From an uncultured Ruminococcus sp. (GTDB lineage: Bacteria > Bacillota > Clostridia > Oscillospirales > Ruminococcaceae): a stretch of DNA of 9,811 bases. A program made the translations under genes and the position numbers. Of the stretch, positions 5,551-9,811 are shown piece by piece; position 1 is the first letter of the stretch, and each line of letters starts with the position of its first letter. The stretch spans positions 1-9,811 of the forward strand of contig CAJTWQ010000058.1 in assembly GCA_910579835.1 (NCBI GenBank), written 5' to 3'. The notes below the pieces were generated by a model. That model was given only the letters and a program-made list of their open reading frames with translations. It was not told the DNA's origin and did no database searches.

Positions 5551-6948
5551 ATGAATAGCTATTTTGAAATAGAACCTTTTGAAGAATTATTAAACGAAAT
5601 AAAATATGTATATAAGTCGGATGAACGTCCATGGATTATAGGTTATAGCGGCGGAAAGGACTCCACTACAGTGGTTGAACTTGTCTATGAAATGCTATTG
5701 TCTCTTACTCCACAGGAAAGAAGTAAAAATGTGTATATAGTGTCCTCTGATACACTTATTGAGAATCCTTTAATAAAAACATATCTTAGCAAGATGAATC
5801 GTTTACTCGGTGAAGCAGCTGCAAGAGACGGACTACCTATCAAATCATGTATGGTAACTCCCGAGTTCAATAATACATATTGGACAAATATCATAGGAAA
5901 AGGTCTTCCAACCCCCAGAATGAATGGCACATTCAGATGGTGTACTGATAGGCTTAAAATCAAACCGAGTGCCGATAAAATAAAGGCAATAATGGCGGAG
6001 GAAGAAAAAGAAGTTATTGTTCTTCTCGGTGTGCGTAAAGCGGAAAGTGTTGCAAGGAAGAGACGTATTGAAGGGCGAGAACTTGCGACACGTTTGCTTA
6101 ACAGGCATGAAACTATTAAGGATGCATATGTTTATAATCCAATAGTCGAACTCACTACTGATGATGTTTGGAAAGTCCTTCTTGAGCATAACGGTGGTAA
6201 AACACCTTGGGGATCAGATAATAGCGAACTTGTTGCGTTGTATTCTGATGCTGACAGCGGTGAATGCCCATTTGCAGGAATGTCAAACTCTGGTCAGACT
6301 CAAAGCTGCGGTCAGTCACGATTTGGTTGCTGGTGCTGTACTGTTGTAAAAGAAGATAAATCCCTTAATGGATTTATAAAAGCCGGTCACCGTGAACTCA
6401 TTCCATTAGCTGAGTTCAGATCATGGCTTATGAGCATAAGAGATGTTGATGAATATCGTGAGAAGAAACATAGAGACGGCACAGTGTATGCTGATAAACA
6501 TGGTAATAAAGGATACGGCCCTTTTACATGGGAAGCAAGAAAACTAATTCTAACCAAGCTTATCGAAACACAGAAAGCTATCAATTATGAACTTATCACA
6601 CTTGATGAACTTAGAGCAATAGATGAAATTTGGGATAGAGAACTTGATCTTTCACGTCGTATACTTGTTGACCTTTACTATGAACTAACAGGTCAAAAAC
6701 TTCCGTGGGACAGATACAAGGAGCCTCTTATAAATGCGGATACAGTAAATAGCATAGAGGAAATGTGCAATGAATTTAAAGTTCCGAGCGAACTTGTAAG
6801 AAATCTTATTTTATCAGTCCACCAGAACAAAAACTACTCAAATCCGAAAATAATGCGTAAGGATCTTGAAAGACTTTTGAATCAGCAGTGGCTTCATTTT
6901 GAGATATTGAAGGAGATAGACAATGCAGATAACGAAACTGGTGCTTGA
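5551..6948 (+). CDS. dndC: DndC, phosphorothioation sulfurtransferase
   Basis: A 465-residue member of the PAPS-reductase/ATP-pyrophosphatase superfamily. DndC takes activated sulfur and, with ATP, prepares its transfer to the DNA backbone; characterised members carry a 4Fe-4S cluster. Residues 26-38 (RPWIIGYSGGKDS) are the PP-loop in its DndC-specific context. Further family marks are the aspartate in VSSDTLIENPL (about 65-74), TFRWCTDRLKIKP (127-139, Cys131), GVRKAESVAR (160-169) and PIVELTTDDVW (197-207). A cysteine group at 239, 253, 260, 262 and 263 (GECPFAG...SCGQSRFGCWCC) is the likely cluster-binding region. The C-terminal part (about 330-465) is helical. The start is where the family normally begins, but the ribosome site is weak (TTAAG only). 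The last 26 bases overlap dndD, and the end of this gene carries dndD's ribosome site. It is first in the operon; no dndB comes before it. Confidence 0.95.
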   Translation: MNSYFEIEPFEELLNEIKYVYKSDERPWIIGYSGGKDSTTVVELVYEMLLSLTPQERSKNVYIVSSDTLIENPLIKTYLSKMNRLLGEAAARDGLPIKSCMVTPEFNNTYWTNIIGKGLPTPRMNGTFRWCTDRLKIKPSADKIKAIMAEEEKEVIVLLGVRKAESVARKRRIEGRELATRLLNRHETIKDAYVYNPIVELTTDDVWKVLLEHNGGKTPWGSDNSELVALYSDADSGECPFAGMSNSGQTQSCGQSRFGCWCCTVVKEDKSLNGFIKAGHRELIPLAEFRSWLMSIRDVDEYREKKHRDGTVYADKHGNKGYGPFTWEARKLILTKLIETQKAINYELITLDELRAIDEIWDRELDLSRRILVDLYYELTGQKLPWDRYKEPLINADTVNSIEEMCNEFKVPSELVRNLILSVHQNKNYSNPKIMRKDLERLLNQQWLHFEILKEIDNADNETGA

Positions 6949-9058
6949 TAATTTCAGTTCCTACGAAGGAAAAACAGTTTTTGACTTTACAGTTAAAAAG
7001 AAACAGCCAATTGTTTTGATAGGTGGACTTAATGGTGCAGGAAAAACATCTATTTTCACAGCAATTAAAATCGCCCTTTATGGTCCGTTGGCTTTTGGCT
7101 ATACAGGTAATAACGCTTTTTACAGCAAGAAGATACGAGGCTTTATAAACGACAAAGCATTTCAGACCCAGCCTTTCACATCAGGCATCTCCATTGAGAT
7201 AAAGCTGAAACAGGAACGTGAAACCAAGCGTTATACTATCAATCGTAACTGGAGTATTATTGATTCCAAAATTGAGGAAGAATACACTATTTATGAGGGA
7301 AATAAACTTCTTGAAGTTTCTGAGAAAATACTGTTTGAAAGCTTTATTCTCAATATTATACCTATAGAACTGTTTGAATTCTTCCTTTTTGATGGTGAAG
7401 AAGTTGGAACGATATTTTCTTCTGACGGTTATAATAAGTATGTAAAAAACGCTTTGCTTACAATGTGTGGGATCGATGATTTTGAAATATTACACCACTT
7501 CTGCAAAAATTATAATGGCAGAATAGAGAGCCAAGAAGAAGCTGAACTTAACAGTAAGTATCAGGAGGTACTTGATAAAATAGAAGAAATCGAAGAATCA
7601 ATAAGAAGTTGCGAAAATACGCTTGCCAACAATGAACAAGAGATTGCTTCTCTTAGCACACTTATTGAACAACGTGAAGCGGAATTTGTCCGTTCTGGAG
7701 GTTTGCCGCAGGAGGAAGCCAAAATACTTGAAGAAAATGTAAACAAATATGATAAGAAGAGAGAACATATTGCCCGTGAGGTAAAGTCATTTTTTGAAGA
7801 ACTAATGCCATTTTTCATTATGAAAGACATGATACCGCAGCTTAACCAACAGATAAAATACGAAGAAAAGGCTTCAATTCACGAATACATTACCAATATG
7901 ATATCCAAGGAGTTTATTAGAAACATAGTTGCAGATAAAACACAAAAAGACAATGGCATTTCAAATGCTCTGTATGAAGCTATAATCAAGAGATTTGAAA
8001 TATCAAACGGAGCGTTTAATGAAATGATATTTGACCTTTCCAAGACAGAAATGGGGCAAATAATAAGTCTTGCAGATGCTGTAAGTTCGTTTGATTCAAA
8101 GGAACTTACAAAAAAAATCAAGGAAAAAGACAGATTAGTCAAGAGAATAACTTCTATTAAGCAAAGGCTGAAAAACGCCTTGTCAGAGGAAGATGCTAAA
8201 AGATATAAAAATGAAATTGTAAATGCAAAGCACAAAATAGAACTGTTGGAGTTGGAATCTTCTCAAAAGCAGACTGAGTTAGAGGAACTTCACACAAAGA
8301 TACAGGCGCTCAATACCGAACTCAGTACGCTAAAAGAAAAAATACGTGCAAGTACACAGGATAAACACGTATTAGATCTCAGTACGAGTATTTCACAGAT
8401 GATGGAACGACTGATTGACAACAGCATGATCAGTATACGCAAGCAGCTTTCGCAAAAAATAATAGAAAATCTCCGACAGATATATCGTAAAGATAACCTT
8501 ATATCAATAATCGAAATTTCTGAAAACTTCAAGTTCGACCTGTATCAAGCACAGATGTTTACAATTGCCGAACTCAAGTCACTTATTGTAAACATTGGTG
8601 TTAAGGACTTCTTTAAAACTGTTGGTGATGAAAGTATCAGGAGGCTTTGCAGATATTTCTCTTTGAACGATGCTGATGACATAGAAAATGCTATTATCTC
8701 CTGTGATACCAACGATAAAATATTTGAACTATACAAAAGGATAGAACTGAATACACTCTCAAAAGGCGAAAGACAAATTTTCATTCTTTCACTATACTGG
8801 GCAATAATACAGATCTCGGGCAAACACATTCCGTTTGTAATTGATACGCCTTATGCGCGTATTGATGCTAACCATCGAGAAGAAATTTCGGCAAAATTTT
8901 TCCCGAACATCAGCAGTCAGGTTGTTATTCTTTCTACTGATGAAGAGATCACCAAGGACTATTATGAAATAATCAAACCCTATATATCCAAGGAATATCT
9001 GCTCAGAAATGATCAAAGTGAAAATAAGACTACAGTAACGAACGGTTACTTCTTTTAA
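6923..9058 (+). CDS. dndD: DndD, SMC/Rad50-like ATPase of phosphorothioation
   Basis: A 711-residue ATPase. In Dnd systems DndD hydrolyses ATP and is thought to open or alter DNA for sulfur insertion with DndC and DndE. The N-terminal half-domain has the Walker A motif GLNGAGKT (35-42) and a family-typical LFEFFLFDGEE (150-160). Long charged helices, probably two coiled-coil arms (about 201-260 and 395-480), enclose a central helical part; no CxxC zinc hook is seen. The C-terminal half-domain has the signature LSKGERQ (612-618), Walker B PFVIDTPYARID (637-648) and the switch strand VVILSTDEE (667-675). Between the strand ending near FKFDLYQ (536-542) and the signature there are about 70 residues, more than I expect for DndD, so an insertion is likely. 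AAGGAG lies seven bases ahead of the ATG inside dndC, so translation is coupled. Confidence 0.94.
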   Translation: MQITKLVLDNFSSYEGKTVFDFTVKKKQPIVLIGGLNGAGKTSIFTAIKIALYGPLAFGYTGNNAFYSKKIRGFINDKAFQTQPFTSGISIEIKLKQERETKRYTINRNWSIIDSKIEEEYTIYEGNKLLEVSEKILFESFILNIIPIELFEFFLFDGEEVGTIFSSDGYNKYVKNALLTMCGIDDFEILHHFCKNYNGRIESQEEAELNSKYQEVLDKIEEIEESIRSCENTLANNEQEIASLSTLIEQREAEFVRSGGLPQEEAKILEENVNKYDKKREHIAREVKSFFEELMPFFIMKDMIPQLNQQIKYEEKASIHEYITNMISKEFIRNIVADKTQKDNGISNALYEAIIKRFEISNGAFNEMIFDLSKTEMGQIISLADAVSSFDSKELTKKIKEKDRLVKRITSIKQRLKNALSEEDAKRYKNEIVNAKHKIELLELESSQKQTELEELHTKIQALNTELSTLKEKIRASTQDKHVLDLSTSISQMMERLIDNSMISIRKQLSQKIIENLRQIYRKDNLISIIEISENFKFDLYQAQMFTIAELKSLIVNIGVKDFFKTVGDESIRRLCRYFSLNDADDIENAIISCDTNDKIFELYKRIELNTLSKGERQIFILSLYWAIIQISGKHIPFVIDTPYARIDANHREEISAKFFPNISSQVVILSTDEEITKDYYEIIKPYISKEYLLRNDQSENKTTVTNGYFF

Positions 9059-9071
9059 AGGTGAATAAACA

Positions 9072-9452
9072 ATGATATTCAGACTGAAAACGTCAAAGCA
9101 AACTCAGGAAATCTTTGAGGAACTTGAAAGACGTACAAATTATAAACCATATACGTTAGTGAAACACGCTATTGCATGGTCGGTAGCTGAAAAAACTTCG
9201 GTTAAAGACTTCAAGTCCGATTCAAACGGACTTGATCTCAACAGACAGACTATTACCGGCGATAACGAAGAATACTCCAAAACAATGTTTGAACTTATAG
9301 AAGGAAGATTCCTTGAAGAAGATGAGTTCTTCCCGAAGTATGTCAAAGCACATATTGACAGAGGCAGTAAATTGCTTCTCGATATGTACAATCATGCCGG
9401 CAGTGTTGATAAATATATTCTTCATGTTCTCGGAGTAGGTGATACTGTATGA
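9072..9452 (+). CDS. dndE: DndE, DNA-binding phosphorothioation protein
   Basis: A 126-residue protein of the DUF1832/DndE family. DndE is a small helical protein; the E. coli homologue forms tetramers and prefers nicked double-stranded DNA. It is needed for sulfur insertion together with DndC and DndD. Family marks are an N-terminal helical region (KTSKQTQEIFEELERRTNYKP), the central GLDLNRQTITGD (53-64; the N-R pair before T-x-x-G is typical) and FFPKYVKAHIDRGSKLL (86-102), matching the conserved Y-x-x-A-H-x-x-R-G end. A C-terminal extension of about 24 residues (NHAGSVDKYILHVLGVGDTV) follows. The start at 9072 has AAGGTG eight bases upstream. It comes 13 bases after dndD, and its stop overlaps the dndA start as ATGA. 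Confidence 0.93.
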   Translation: MIFRLKTSKQTQEIFEELERRTNYKPYTLVKHAIAWSVAEKTSVKDFKSDSNGLDLNRQTITGDNEEYSKTMFELIEGRFLEEDEFFPKYVKAHIDRGSKLLLDMYNHAGSVDKYILHVLGVGDTV

Positions 9453-9811
9453 TATATCTTGATAACGCAGCTACTTCTCCGGTTGATGAAGAAGTGCTGG
9501 ACGCAATGCTTCCCTATCTCAGAGAAGAATACGGAAATCCGTCAAGCAAGTATTACTGCAAGGCTGATAATGCAAAGCAGGCTGTTGAAGATGCAAGAGC
9601 AAAGGTTGCTGCCCTTTTCGGAGCAGCAAGCGAAGAAATAATCTTTACTGCCGGTTCTACCGAAAGCACGAACATGATAGTCAAGGGAGTGCTTGACTAC
9701 AGTAAATATTATTGCGGTGGAAAAAATCATATCATTACATCAAATGCCGAGCATAAAGCAACTTTAAATGTGTGCAAATATTTGAATGGTGAAATCTATT
9801 CCAACAACGAT
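9449..9811 (+). CDS. dndA: DndA cysteine desulfurase, N-terminal part (runs off right edge)
   Basis: 121 residues are visible and the gene continues beyond the window. It is a class V PLP-dependent aminotransferase of the NifS/IscS/DndA type, which takes sulfur from cysteine and passes it on; in Dnd systems the receiver is DndC. Seen are IYLDNAATSPVDEEV (2-16), the EYGNPSS segment (27-33), IIFTAGSTESTN (64-75, cofactor phosphate contact region) and HIITSNAEHKATL (94-106), whose His102 corresponds to the PLP-stacking histidine. The lysine that binds PLP and the catalytic cysteine lie outside. ATG overlaps the dndE stop (ATGA), so it is translated in coupling with the dnd genes. This favours a dedicated DndA over a housekeeping IscS, though sequence alone cannot fully separate the two. 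Confidence 0.9.
   Translation, partial: MIYLDNAATSPVDEEVLDAMLPYLREEYGNPSSKYYCKADNAKQAVEDARAKVAALFGAASEEIIFTAGSTESTNMIVKGVLDYSKYYCGGKNHIITSNAEHKATLNVCKYLNGEIYSNND

Overview
The window looks like a piece of a Clostridia chromosome, probably a Ruminococcus-type gut Firmicute. The basis is strong AGGAGG-type ribosome sites, low to moderate G+C, low-G+C Gram-positive promoters (TTGNNN-17-TATAAT) and the style of the proteins. The assignment is an inference from reading alone. It carries the left part of an integrated genetic island whose main cargo is a DNA phosphorothioation (Dnd) system.

Layout. (1) Positions 1-649, minus strand: the 5' part of a cardiolipin synthase gene (cls), a normal housekeeping gene and probably the chromosomal flank. 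(2) 650-1299: about 650 bases without a gene. This holds a good minus-strand promoter for cls with a leader of about 240 nt containing two inverted repeats, an orphan plus-strand terminator, and three direct TTCTACC repeats beside the integrase gene that look like recombinase arm sites. (3) 1300-3023, minus strand: a tyrosine integrase with its own promoter and a small excisionase, with a possible tiny leader ORF ahead of the latter. (4) 3024-3292: operator-like palindromes and a terminator. (5) 3293-3841, minus strand: the C-terminal part of a phage antirepressor (KilAC), cut off at its 5' side exactly where an ssb gene begins on the other strand. (6) 3840-5318, plus strand: ssb, a secreted/membrane-anchored protein of unknown function and a small TnpV-like protein, closed by a strong terminator at 5338-5372. 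(7) 5412-9811, plus strand: a near-consensus promoter followed by a tight operon dndC-dndD-dndE-dndA, with dndA running off the right edge.

How it works together. By the known biochemistry of the Dnd families, DndA (a cysteine desulfurase) mobilises sulfur, DndC (PP-loop ATP pyrophosphatase with a cysteine cluster) activates and transfers it, and DndD (an SMC/Rad50-like ATPase) and DndE (a DNA-binding protein) work on the DNA backbone, so that a non-bridging phosphate oxygen is replaced by sulfur. The genes overlap or nearly touch, so they are probably co-transcribed and translationally coupled. No dndB regulator and no restriction genes (dndFGH or others) are visible; if present they lie to the right of the window. 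The dnd block is visibly more A+T-rich than the ssb-membrane protein block before it, which suggests a separately acquired cargo. The core system is a known family. The less ordinary points are the C-D-E-A layout without dndB upstream, an apparent extra segment in DndD, and the antirepressor/ssb rearrangement junction.
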